Origin: Romboutsia faecis | Lineage (GTDB): Bacteria > Bacillota > Clostridia > Peptostreptococcales > Peptostreptococcaceae | Direction: 5' to 3' | NCBI RefSeq assembly: GCF_014323405.1 | Contig: NZ_JACRWE010000007.1 | Location: 1-64,000 of the forward strand | DNA length: 64,000 nucleotides | Shown here: piece after piece, positions 55,762 through 64,000 of the stretch | Position numbering within the stretch: the first letter of the stretch is position 1 | Layout: each line of letters opens with the position of its first letter | Translations under genes and position numbers: made by a program | Notes under the pieces: generated by a model | Told to the model about the DNA's origin: nothing | Seen by the model: only the letters and a program-made list of their open reading frames with translations | Database searches by the model: none

Positions 55762-56637
55762 ATGAAAGTATACGAAAAAAATAATTCAGTAATATTAGAA
55801 GGAATAACAGATTTTGATCCTAAGCATATATTTGAGTGTGGGCAATGCTTTAGGTGGCATAAACAAGAAGATGATTCTTATACAGGTGTAGCGAAAGGAA
55901 AAATATTAAATGTAAAAAGAGAAGGAGATACAGTTTATTTAAATAATACTAATCTAGAGGATTTTAATAATATTTGGTTTGATTATTTTGATTTAGGTAG
56001 AGACTATACAGAAATAAAGAATATTTTAAAAGGTATGGATGAATACTTAGATAAGGCAAGTGATTTTGGATGGGGAATAAGAATTTTACAACAAGATGGA
56101 TGGGAAATGCTTATATCATTTATTATTTCATCAAATAATAGGATACCTATGATTCAAAAAGCTATAGAAAATTTATCTAAGAAGTTTGGAAAATATATAG
56201 GGGAGTATAATGGAAAAGAATACTACTCATTCCCGACACCAGAAGAATTAAATAAGGCTTCACAAGAGGATATAAGAGCTTGCCAGACTGGATTTAGAGA
56301 TAAGTATATAAAGAGTACAACTGAGTCAATAGTTAATAATAAAGATGATGTTCGTAGATATATTAATTTAAGTACAGAAGAGTGTTTAAAAGAACTTTTA
56401 AAATTTAATGGAGTAGGACCTAAGGTTGGGGATTGTATAGCTTTATTTGGAATGAGAAAATATGATACATTCCCAGTTGATGTTTGGGTTAAAAGGGTAA
56501 TGCAAGAATTTTATGTAAATGAAGATATGAGTTTACCAAAAATAAGGGCATATGCTATAGATAAATTTGGAGATCTAGCAGGTTTTGCACAACAATACTT
56601 ATTCTACTATGCAAGGGAATTAGGTATAGGAAGATAG
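55762..56637 (+). CDS. ogg: 8-oxoguanine DNA glycosylase/AP lyase (OGG1-like)
   Basis: Base-excision repair enzyme that removes 8-oxoguanine. The 291-residue protein has the N-terminal OGG domain (FECGQCFRWHKQ) and a helix-hairpin-helix GVGPKVGDCIALFGM near residues 217-231 whose lysine is the expected catalytic nucleophile. The conserved aspartate follows in FPVDVWVKRVM. This eukaryote/archaeal-like OGG1 form occurs in many Clostridia. The cls gene follows after 17 bases, probably in the same transcript. Confidence 0.9.
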   Translation: MKVYEKNNSVILEGITDFDPKHIFECGQCFRWHKQEDDSYTGVAKGKILNVKREGDTVYLNNTNLEDFNNIWFDYFDLGRDYTEIKNILKGMDEYLDKASDFGWGIRILQQDGWEMLISFIISSNNRIPMIQKAIENLSKKFGKYIGEYNGKEYYSFPTPEELNKASQEDIRACQTGFRDKYIKSTTESIVNNKDDVRRYINLSTEECLKELLKFNGVGPKVGDCIALFGMRKYDTFPVDVWVKRVMQEFYVNEDMSLPKIRAYAIDKFGDLAGFAQQYLFYYARELGIGR

Positions 56638-56654
56638 TTCAATAGGGAGGGAAT

Positions 56655-58145
56655 ATGAATATTGTACAGGGTTTAATATTAGGATTTTTAGCTATATCCT
56701 ATATATCAGGGACCATAGTAGCAATGACTATATTACTTGAAAATAGAGATCCTTCTAAAACTGTCACATGGTTATTAATATTTATTTTACTTCCAGGAAT
56801 AGGTCTAATTATTTATGCTGTTTTTGGAAGAAATTTAAGAAAGATAAAAATATTTAAGACTCAAGAATTAGCAAGTAATATGAAGGAAGAAAAGCTTTTT
56901 CAAAATTTAGATGAAATAAACAATCTAATTAGATTAGAGCAAGATACAATAAGTGTAAGTAAATTACTAAAAGATAATGAAGAAGATAATATCAAATTAA
57001 AAATAATAAGTTTATTATTAAACACAGGTATGTTTCCTTTCACTACAAATAATAAAGTTGATATATTTGTAGATGGGAATGAAAAGTTTGAACGCCTTAT
57101 TAAAGATATAGAAAACGCAAAAGATCATATACACCTAGAGTATTTTATAATAAAAGATAGTGATATAGGGCAAAAGATAAAGAACTTATTGATTAAAAAA
57201 TCTAAGGAAAATGTAAAAATAAGAATACTTTATGATGATGTTGGTTGTTGGAGATTTTGGTTTCACAGAGAATTTTTTAATGAAATGAAGTCTCATGGAA
57301 TAGAAATAGTACCTTTTTTACCAACAAAATTCCCTCTAATAGGAGGAAAATTGAACTATAGGAATCACAGAAAGATTGTTGTCATAGATGGACGTATAGG
57401 GTATACGGGTGGCATAAATATAGGTGATGAATATATGGGGAAAAATAAAAAATTTGGATACTGGAGAGACACTCATATTAGAATAGAAGGAACTTCTGTA
57501 TATATGTTGCAAATGACATTTTTAATAGATTGGTATTACAACACAAAAGAAGTTTTATTGAATAAGAATCATTTTCCTAGACTAAATAACTTTGGGAATG
57601 CGATGATACAGGTGGTAGCAAGTGGTCCAGATAGTGACTGGGAAGCAATACATTATGCTTATTTCTTAGCTATATGCCAAGCTAAAAAAAGTATCTATAT
57701 TGAGACTCCATATTTTATACCCGATGAAAGTATACTAAGAGCCTTAAAAAGTGCTGCTTTAAGTGGAGTAGATGTAAGAATTATATTTCCTAAGATAGCT
57801 GATCATAAAATAGTTAATATAGCTTCTTATTCTTATTTTGATGATATATTAAAGTCAGGAGGAAGAGTGTATCTATATGAAAAAGGATTTATACATTCGA
57901 AGATTATTATAATAGATGATTCTATAGCTTCTACTGGATCTGCTAATATGGATTTAAGAAGTTTTATGTTAAATTTTGAAATAAATGCATTTATATATGA
58001 TAGAAAAGTGATAGATTTAATGAAAGAAGATTTTTTTGAAGATATGAAAAACAGTAAAGAAATTAATAAAGAGGAATTTAAAAATAGAAGTATAGTTCAA
58101 AAATCTAAGGAATCTGTAGCTAGATTATTTTCGCCTATTTTATAA
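56655..58145 (+). CDS. cls: cardiolipin synthase (phospholipase D type)
   Basis: Membrane enzyme of 496 residues that joins two phosphatidylglycerol molecules to make cardiolipin. Two N-terminal transmembrane helices (about residues 3-25 and 36-58) are followed by two PLD domains with HKD motifs: NHRKIVVIDGRIGYTGG and IHSKIIIIDDSIASTGS. The ribosome site is GGGAGGGA. It sits between ogg and the groESL promoter region, with no clear terminator after it. Confidence 0.94.
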   Translation: MNIVQGLILGFLAISYISGTIVAMTILLENRDPSKTVTWLLIFILLPGIGLIIYAVFGRNLRKIKIFKTQELASNMKEEKLFQNLDEINNLIRLEQDTISVSKLLKDNEEDNIKLKIISLLLNTGMFPFTTNNKVDIFVDGNEKFERLIKDIENAKDHIHLEYFIIKDSDIGQKIKNLLIKKSKENVKIRILYDDVGCWRFWFHREFFNEMKSHGIEIVPFLPTKFPLIGGKLNYRNHRKIVVIDGRIGYTGGINIGDEYMGKNKKFGYWRDTHIRIEGTSVYMLQMTFLIDWYYNTKEVLLNKNHFPRLNNFGNAMIQVVASGPDSDWEAIHYAYFLAICQAKKSIYIETPYFIPDESILRALKSAALSGVDVRIIFPKIADHKIVNIASYSYFDDILKSGGRVYLYEKGFIHSKIIIIDDSIASTGSANMDLRSFMLNFEINAFIYDRKVIDLMKEDFFEDMKNSKEINKEEFKNRSIVQKSKESVARLFSPIL

Positions 58146-58209
58146 TTTAAGAATGTCTTAATAAGGGGGATTATGTCTAAAATATGACTTAAAAAAAAAC
58201 TAAAAAGTG

Positions 58210-58273
58210 TTGAAAATTATAGGTGATTAGTATATCATAATAATTGTTAGCACTCTTACTTATAGAGTGATAA
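58210..58273 (+). promoter_or_regulatory. groESL promoter with CIRCE operator
   Basis: TTGAAA (58210-58215), a 17-nt spacer and TATCAT (58233-58238) form the promoter. The CIRCE element follows at 58247-58273: TTAGCACTC, nine bases, GAGTGATAA, one mismatch from the perfect inverted repeat. HrcA repressor is expected to bind here and release on heat shock. hrcA itself is not in the window. Confidence 0.92.
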
Positions 58274-58335
58274 AAACAGATTGATTAGTATTTTTATTAT
58301 ACATATATTATAAAAACATTTAGGAGGGATAAACA

Positions 58336-58620
58336 ATGAAAATAAGACCATTAGCTGACAGAGTTGTTATTAAAAAAGTTGAAGCAGAAGAAAAAACTGC
58401 AAGTGGTATAGTTTTACCCGGAACTGCTAAAGAACAACCTCAAATAGCAGAGGTAGTTGAAGTTGGTCCAGGAGGAATTGTTGATGGAAAAGAGATAAAA
58501 ATGGAATTAAAGGTTGGAGATAGAGTTATATTCCAAAAATACTCTGGAACTGAAGTTAAAATAGAAGGGCAAGAATACACGATATTAAGACAAAGTGAAA
58601 TACTTGCTGTTGTTGAATAA
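58336..58620 (+). CDS. groES: co-chaperonin GroES
   Basis: A 94-residue subunit of the heptameric lid of the GroEL chamber. It starts KIRPLADRVVIKK, with the mobile-loop sequence EEKTASGIVLPG at about residues 17-28 and the C-terminal EYTILRQSEILAVVE. The ribosome site is TAGGAGGGAT. It is controlled by the upstream CIRCE element and cotranscribed with groEL, 18 bases later. Confidence 0.97.
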   Translation: MKIRPLADRVVIKKVEAEEKTASGIVLPGTAKEQPQIAEVVEVGPGGIVDGKEIKMELKVGDRVIFQKYSGTEVKIEGQEYTILRQSEILAVVE

Positions 58621-60261
<1,641 letters not shown>

Positions 60262-60292
60262 TAACGTAGAAAAATAATTTTTAAGTATATAT

Positions 60293-60334
60293 AAGCTGTG
60301 TATAATATAAATTTATATTATACACAGCTTTTTT
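60293..60334 (+). terminator. terminator after groEL
   Basis: AAGCTGTGTATAATATAA and TTATATTATACACAGCTT form a perfect 18-bp stem with a tiny loop, followed by T6. Confidence 0.95.
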
Positions 60335-60653
60335 ATATACTAAGGGGATTATAAATTATCTGTTTTATTGATTATTTATAATTCGAACTATTAAATATGT
60401 AAATAAGAAATTTTGCTTCGAAGAGTTTGAAAATTTAGAATCAATACATAATATGGAAATAAAGTTGTTGAATTTTTAACATAAATATGTTAGTATACTA
60501 ATATAGTAAGGAAAACGTATTTTAAAAAGGGTTTAGGTGTTAAAATAGGTTTGATTTAGTAAAAAAACTTATAATTAGATTTTGTGTCGAATATTAAAAT
60601 GAGCAATTTTGGTTAAGAAAATAACAATTGAAATCAAGAAAAGGGGGAAGTGT
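60335..60653 (+). promoter_or_regulatory. intergenic region with promoter of the sugar-catabolic operon
   Basis: TTGAAT (60468-60473), a 17-nt spacer and TAGTAT (60491-60496) make a good promoter. TAGTATACTA around the -10 is palindromic and could bind a local regulator. A sequence weakly like a catabolite-repression site (AGGAAAACGTATTTTA, 60509-60524) lies just downstream. The transcript would have a leader of about 150 bases, in which I see no known riboswitch. Confidence 0.5.
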
Positions 60654-62735
60654 ATGTTAGAAAATATACATGTATCTGGTTTCTCAGATGAAATAAGCAG
60701 CGATTTTGATACTCAGCTAGAAACAGTTAAAAACTTAGGTATGGAATACATATCTATAAGAGGAGTAAATGAGAAAAATTTTAGTGAATACACAATTGAA
60801 GAAGTTAAGGAATATATAAAACCTAAATTAGATGAATACAAAGTAAAAGTTTCTTCTATAGGGTCTCCTATAGGAAAAGTGTTTATTGATGATGAAGAAG
60901 GATTTGAAAAACAAGTTTGTTTACTAGAAAAGATTTGTCAGATGGCTAAGATTCTAGATTGTAAGTATATAAGAATGTTTAGTTTTTATATGCCAAAGGA
61001 TAAAAATCCAGAAGACTATAAAGATGAAGTTATTAATAAGTTAAGGATATTTACGAAAATAGCTGAAAAATATGATATAGTTCTTCTTCATGAAAATGAA
61101 AAAGATATATATGGAGATATATCTAGTAGATGTTTAACAATATTTAATGAAGTTGGTTCTGAACATTTTAAGGGAATATTTGATTTTGCTAACTTTGTTC
61201 AATGTATGGAAGACACTAGAGAATGCTATGAATTGTTAAAAGAACACATAGTTTACTACCATATAAAAGATGCTGTGAAAGAAGATAAAGAAAACGTAGT
61301 ATGTGGAACTGGTCAAGGTAAAATAGAAGAAATTTTAACTGATGCAATAAAAAATGGTTACAAAGGTTTCTTAACTTTAGAACCACATCTTGTTATATTT
61401 GATTCATTAAAAGATTTAGAACTAGAAGATGTAAACAGTATAATAAAAAAAGACAAGGGATTAGATGGTAAAAGTGCTTATGCACTTCAATATAACTCTT
61501 TAGTTAACATATTAAAGAGCATAGATTTTAGAATAAAGAAAATGGGGGTAGAAAATATGAAACAAGTAAGATTTGGTATAGTTGGTATAGGACAAATGGG
61601 TGGATCACATTCAGAATGGTTAGCTGGAGGAAAAGTTGAAAATGCAGTTTTAACAGCTGTTTGTGATGTTAACCCACAAAAGAAAGAATGGGCAGCAGAA
61701 AAATTACCTCAAGACGTTAAATTCTACGATAATTATATAGATATGTTAGATAGTGGGGAAATAGATGCAGTTCTTATAGCTACACCTCACTACGATCATC
61801 CAGTAATAGCAATAGAAGCATTAAATAGAGATTTACATACATTAGTTGAAAAGCCAGCTGGTGTTTATACAAAAAAAGTAAGAGAAATGAATGAATTAGC
61901 AGAATCTAAACCACACTTAGTATTTGGAATGATGTTTAATCAAAGAACAAATCCTTTATACCAAAGAATAAAAGAGATAGTTGCTAATGGAGAAATAGGG
62001 GAAATAAGAAGAACTAACTGGATAATAACTACTTGGTGGAGACCACAAGCTTACTATGATATGAGTAGCTGGAGAGCAACATGGAATGGAGAAGGTGGAG
62101 GAGTTCTTGCTAATCAAGCACCTCATCAAATAGATTTATGGCAATGGATATGTGGAATGCCTACAAAGGTAAGAGCTAATTTACAATATGGTTCTCATAG
62201 AAATATAGTTGTTGAAGATGATGTTACAGCTTTCGTTGAGTATGAAAATGGAGCTACTGGTACATTCATAACTTGTACACATGACATAATGGGAACTGAT
62301 AGATTTGAAATACATGGAGATAAAGGTAAGATATTAGTTGAAGGAAGTAAAAAAGTAACTGTTAGCAGATTAAAAGAATCTGAAACTGAATTAAATGAAA
62401 AAATGACATTTGCAGATGTTGCTAACTTATTTAGAGGACAAGGTATGTCTGATTTAATGGATGTCGAAGAATTTGAAATACCAGACCAATGGGGAACTCA
62501 ACATATAAATGTTATGATAAACTTTACAAAAGCAATATTAGAAGGAACTCCATTATTAGCACCTGGAACAGATGGAATAAAAGGTGTTACTATAGCAAAT
62601 GCTATGCACTTATCTAGTTGGTTAGGACAAGATGTAGAAATACCATTTGATGAAGATTTATTCTTAGAAGAATTAGAAAAGAGAAAAGCAGAGGAATTAG
62701 AAGCTAAAAAAGAGGCTGAATTAGAAACTGTATAA
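60654..62735 (+). CDS. fusion of sugar phosphate isomerase/epimerase and Gfo/Idh/MocA dehydrogenase domains
   Basis: A 693-residue two-domain protein. Residues 1 to about 290 form a xylose-isomerase-like TIM barrel of the IolE/IolH type (VSGFSDEISSDFDTQLETV at the start; LLHENEKDIYGDI, FDFANFVQC and YYHIKDA carry likely metal ligands). Residues 302-693 are a complete Gfo/Idh/MocA oxidoreductase with NAD motif GIVGIGQMGGSH and catalytic-type EKPAG. I start at ATG 60654 behind AAGGGGGAAG. At the junction, ATG 61557 is preceded by GGGGGT, so the dehydrogenase might also be made separately. The next two genes encode another dehydrogenase and another isomerase. The substrate is probably a polyol or sugar acid, unknown. 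Confidence 0.85.
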   Translation: MLENIHVSGFSDEISSDFDTQLETVKNLGMEYISIRGVNEKNFSEYTIEEVKEYIKPKLDEYKVKVSSIGSPIGKVFIDDEEGFEKQVCLLEKICQMAKILDCKYIRMFSFYMPKDKNPEDYKDEVINKLRIFTKIAEKYDIVLLHENEKDIYGDISSRCLTIFNEVGSEHFKGIFDFANFVQCMEDTRECYELLKEHIVYYHIKDAVKEDKENVVCGTGQGKIEEILTDAIKNGYKGFLTLEPHLVIFDSLKDLELEDVNSIIKKDKGLDGKSAYALQYNSLVNILKSIDFRIKKMGVENMKQVRFGIVGIGQMGGSHSEWLAGGKVENAVLTAVCDVNPQKKEWAAEKLPQDVKFYDNYIDMLDSGEIDAVLIATPHYDHPVIAIEALNRDLHTLVEKPAGVYTKKVREMNELAESKPHLVFGMMFNQRTNPLYQRIKEIVANGEIGEIRRTNWIITTWWRPQAYYDMSSWRATWNGEGGGVLANQAPHQIDLWQWICGMPTKVRANLQYGSHRNIVVEDDVTAFVEYENGATGTFITCTHDIMGTDRFEIHGDKGKILVEGSKKVTVSRLKESETELNEKMTFADVANLFRGQGMSDLMDVEEFEIPDQWGTQHINVMINFTKAILEGTPLLAPGTDGIKGVTIANAMHLSSWLGQDVEIPFDEDLFLEELEKRKAEELEAKKEAELETV

Positions 62736-62760
62736 TATATAAACGAAAGAGGGAATATAT

Positions 62761-63762
62761 ATGGCACTTAGGGTTGGTGTTATAGGTTTAGGAGATGTTT
62801 CAACAGTTCATATTAATGCAATTAAGTTAAGTGATAAAGCTGAACTTGTAGCTGTATGTGACATAGATGAGACTAAAATGAATTTAGTAGAAGGTGCTAA
62901 TTTTTATACTGACTACAATGAAATGATTGAAAAAGAAAATTTAGATTGCGTTCATATATGTTTACCACATTACCTTCATTATCCAGTTACTAAAGAAATA
63001 ACTTCTAAAAAGGTCAATGTACTTTTAGAAAAACCTCTTTGTCTTAATACAGAAGAAGTGGAAAAGTTTAATGAATTAGATAAAGAAACAGATGCAAATA
63101 TTTGCATCTGTTTACAAAATAGATATAACCATACAGTTAAAACTTTATTAGAAGTGATAGAATCGAAAAAGTATGGAAATGTAAAGGCAATAAAAGGTAT
63201 AGTAGCTTGGAATAGACCAGAGTCATATTATACTACTAAGCCTTGGAGAGGCAAAATGGAGTATTCTGGCGGTGGTGTAATGATAAACCAAGCAATACAC
63301 ACAATAGACTTAATTCAACTACTTGGTGGAGAGATAGAGTCTGTTAAAGGTAATATAAGTAATTTATTAAATTATGATATTGAAGTTGAAGATACAGCTA
63401 TGGCTAATATAAACTTTAAGAATGGTGCTAGAGGTACTTTTATATCGACTATAGCTTATGCAGATAATTCTAGTGTTGAAATAGAAGCCATATTTGAAAA
63501 TATAAGATTTGTGATAAAAGATAGTACACTTTACAAGTATGAGAATGGAACTCAAGAAATAGTTGTTAAAGATAAATTATTTGAAGGTGCAAAGCATTAT
63601 TATGGATCAAGTCATGCAGAGCTTATATCTAACTACTATAATTGTCTAATTAATGATACAGATAATTATATTAGAGTCAGTGATGCATCTAATTCCATGA
63701 GAATTATTGACAGTATTAGGAATTCATCTAAAGAAGAAAAATTAATTAATTGGGGGAATTAA
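62761..63762 (+). CDS. Gfo/Idh/MocA family oxidoreductase
   Basis: A 333-residue NAD(P)-dependent dehydrogenase with the N-terminal Rossmann motif GVIGLGDVSTVH (residues 5-16), catalytic-type LLEKPLCLN near residue 91, and a C-terminal alpha/beta dimer domain (GGGVMINQAIHTIDLIQLLGG). It is related to, but clearly different from, the C-terminal domain of the upstream fusion protein. GAGGGAA serves as ribosome site, and the next gene starts one base after its stop. The substrate is unknown. Inositol, a disaccharide or an aminosugar derivative are all possible. Confidence 0.88.
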   Translation: MALRVGVIGLGDVSTVHINAIKLSDKAELVAVCDIDETKMNLVEGANFYTDYNEMIEKENLDCVHICLPHYLHYPVTKEITSKKVNVLLEKPLCLNTEEVEKFNELDKETDANICICLQNRYNHTVKTLLEVIESKKYGNVKAIKGIVAWNRPESYYTTKPWRGKMEYSGGGVMINQAIHTIDLIQLLGGEIESVKGNISNLLNYDIEVEDTAMANINFKNGARGTFISTIAYADNSSVEIEAIFENIRFVIKDSTLYKYENGTQEIVVKDKLFEGAKHYYGSSHAELISNYYNCLINDTDNYIRVSDASNSMRIIDSIRNSSKEEKLINWGN

Positions 63763-63763
63763 T

Positions 63764-64000
63764 ATGAATAAACCAACAATAGGCGTTCAAATGATGATGC
63801 TTAGAAATAAGATAGAAGAATTAGGTATAAAAGAAACTTTTAAAAAGGTTAAAGAAATAGGATTTTCTACAGTAGAACTATCTCAAGTTCCTATGACTCC
63901 AGAAAATGTTGAAGCAATAAGAGAATCATTAGACGAATTAGGTATGAGAGTTTGCGCAACTAGTGGAGCTTTAAAAGCGATGGCTCCAGGTATGAAAATG
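63764..64000 (+). CDS. sugar phosphate isomerase/epimerase (partial, runs off the window)
   Basis: The first 79 codons of a gene that continues beyond the window. The start ATG follows TGGGGGAAT and lies one base after the previous stop. The N-terminus (GVQMMMLRNKI, then GFSTVELSQVPMTPENV) looks like a xylose-isomerase-like TIM barrel, related in type to the N-terminal domain of the fusion protein at 60654. It confirms that this is a multi-gene carbohydrate-catabolic operon alternating isomerase and dehydrogenase modules. Confidence 0.8.
   Translation, partial: MNKPTIGVQMMMLRNKIEELGIKETFKKVKEIGFSTVELSQVPMTPENVEAIRESLDELGMRVCATSGALKAMAPGMKM

Noticed and set aside
60509-60524. Catabolite-repression (cre) site
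   Set aside because: Two mismatches at defined positions; recorded only as weak in the promoter entry.
60585-60591. Single Spo0A box TGTCGAA in the leader of the sugar operon
   Set aside because: One isolated 7-mer downstream of the predicted start site; expected by chance at this scale.

Overview
The window is AT-rich chromosomal DNA from a spore-forming anaerobe of the class Clostridia. Gene order closely follows my recollection of Clostridioides difficile and its relatives: an rRNA/tRNA block, cdaA-ybbR, butyrate kinase plus a 2-oxoacid:ferredoxin oxidoreductase, glmM-glmS, murA-spoIID-spoIIQ-spoIIID-mbl, metK, recD2, hpf-secA-prfB, tsaEB-rimI-tsaD, rex, cooS-cooF, gluD, pyrBCKDE and groESL. 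I therefore infer a member of the Peptostreptococcaceae (Romboutsia, Paraclostridium or Terrisporobacter type). The species cannot be fixed from sequence alone. Almost everything is chromosomal core. I see no transposase, integrase, phage gene or CRISPR array.

Layout. 1-990: 23S rRNA 3' end, 5S rRNA and seven tRNAs (Leu, fMet, Glu, Val, Asp, Gly, Arg). 1104-7734: the c-di-AMP cyclase pair, then a fermentative block (butyrate kinase, an uncharacterised P-loop protein, a four-subunit 2-oxoacid oxidoreductase). 7941-11460: amino-sugar synthesis (glmM, glmS), with a glmS ribozyme in the glmS leader. 11681-17608: cell-wall and sporulation genes (ywmB-like, murA, spoIID, spoIIQ, spoIIID, mbl, yyaC). 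17793-22441: SAM riboswitch with metK, then recD2 and a comF-like gene. 22443-29865: a structured RNA probably of the raiA class, a cluster of DnaA-box-like sequences, hpf, secA, prfB with its programmed frameshift, and tex. 29888-35351: an amidohydrolase, an FMN riboswitch with ribU, a small helical protein and the t6A/rimI operon. 35442-40043: MATE exporter, ABC-F protein, rex and a clostridial ferredoxin. 40390-45529: CO dehydrogenase operon and glutamate dehydrogenase. 45891-51433: an NlpC/P60 wall hydrolase and a pyrimidine operon with a PyrR-type RNA site. 51556-58145: LysR regulator with a YeiH transporter, cytidine deaminase, two deoxynucleoside kinases, an OGG-type glycosylase and cardiolipin synthase. 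58210-60261: CIRCE-controlled groESL. 60654-64000: a sugar or polyol catabolic operon that opens with a two-domain isomerase-dehydrogenase fusion and runs off the window.

How the genes work together. The buk/oxidoreductase block, gluD, rex, ferredoxin and cooS fit amino-acid (Stickland-type) fermentation with ferredoxin and NADH balancing. RNA-level control is unusually dense: glmS ribozyme, SAM and FMN riboswitches, a PyrR binding hairpin, the prfB frameshift and the raiA-like RNA. The most interesting new observations are four. First, a hairpin hides the spoIIQ ribosome site and its 5' arm overlaps the sigma-F -10 element, so read-through RNA from spoIID would be silenced while authentic forespore RNA would not. 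Second, there is a tandem DnaA-box cluster upstream of hpf. Third, two palindromic elements have compensatory base changes. Fourth, there is the isomerase-dehydrogenase fusion, which retains an internal ribosome site and ATG.
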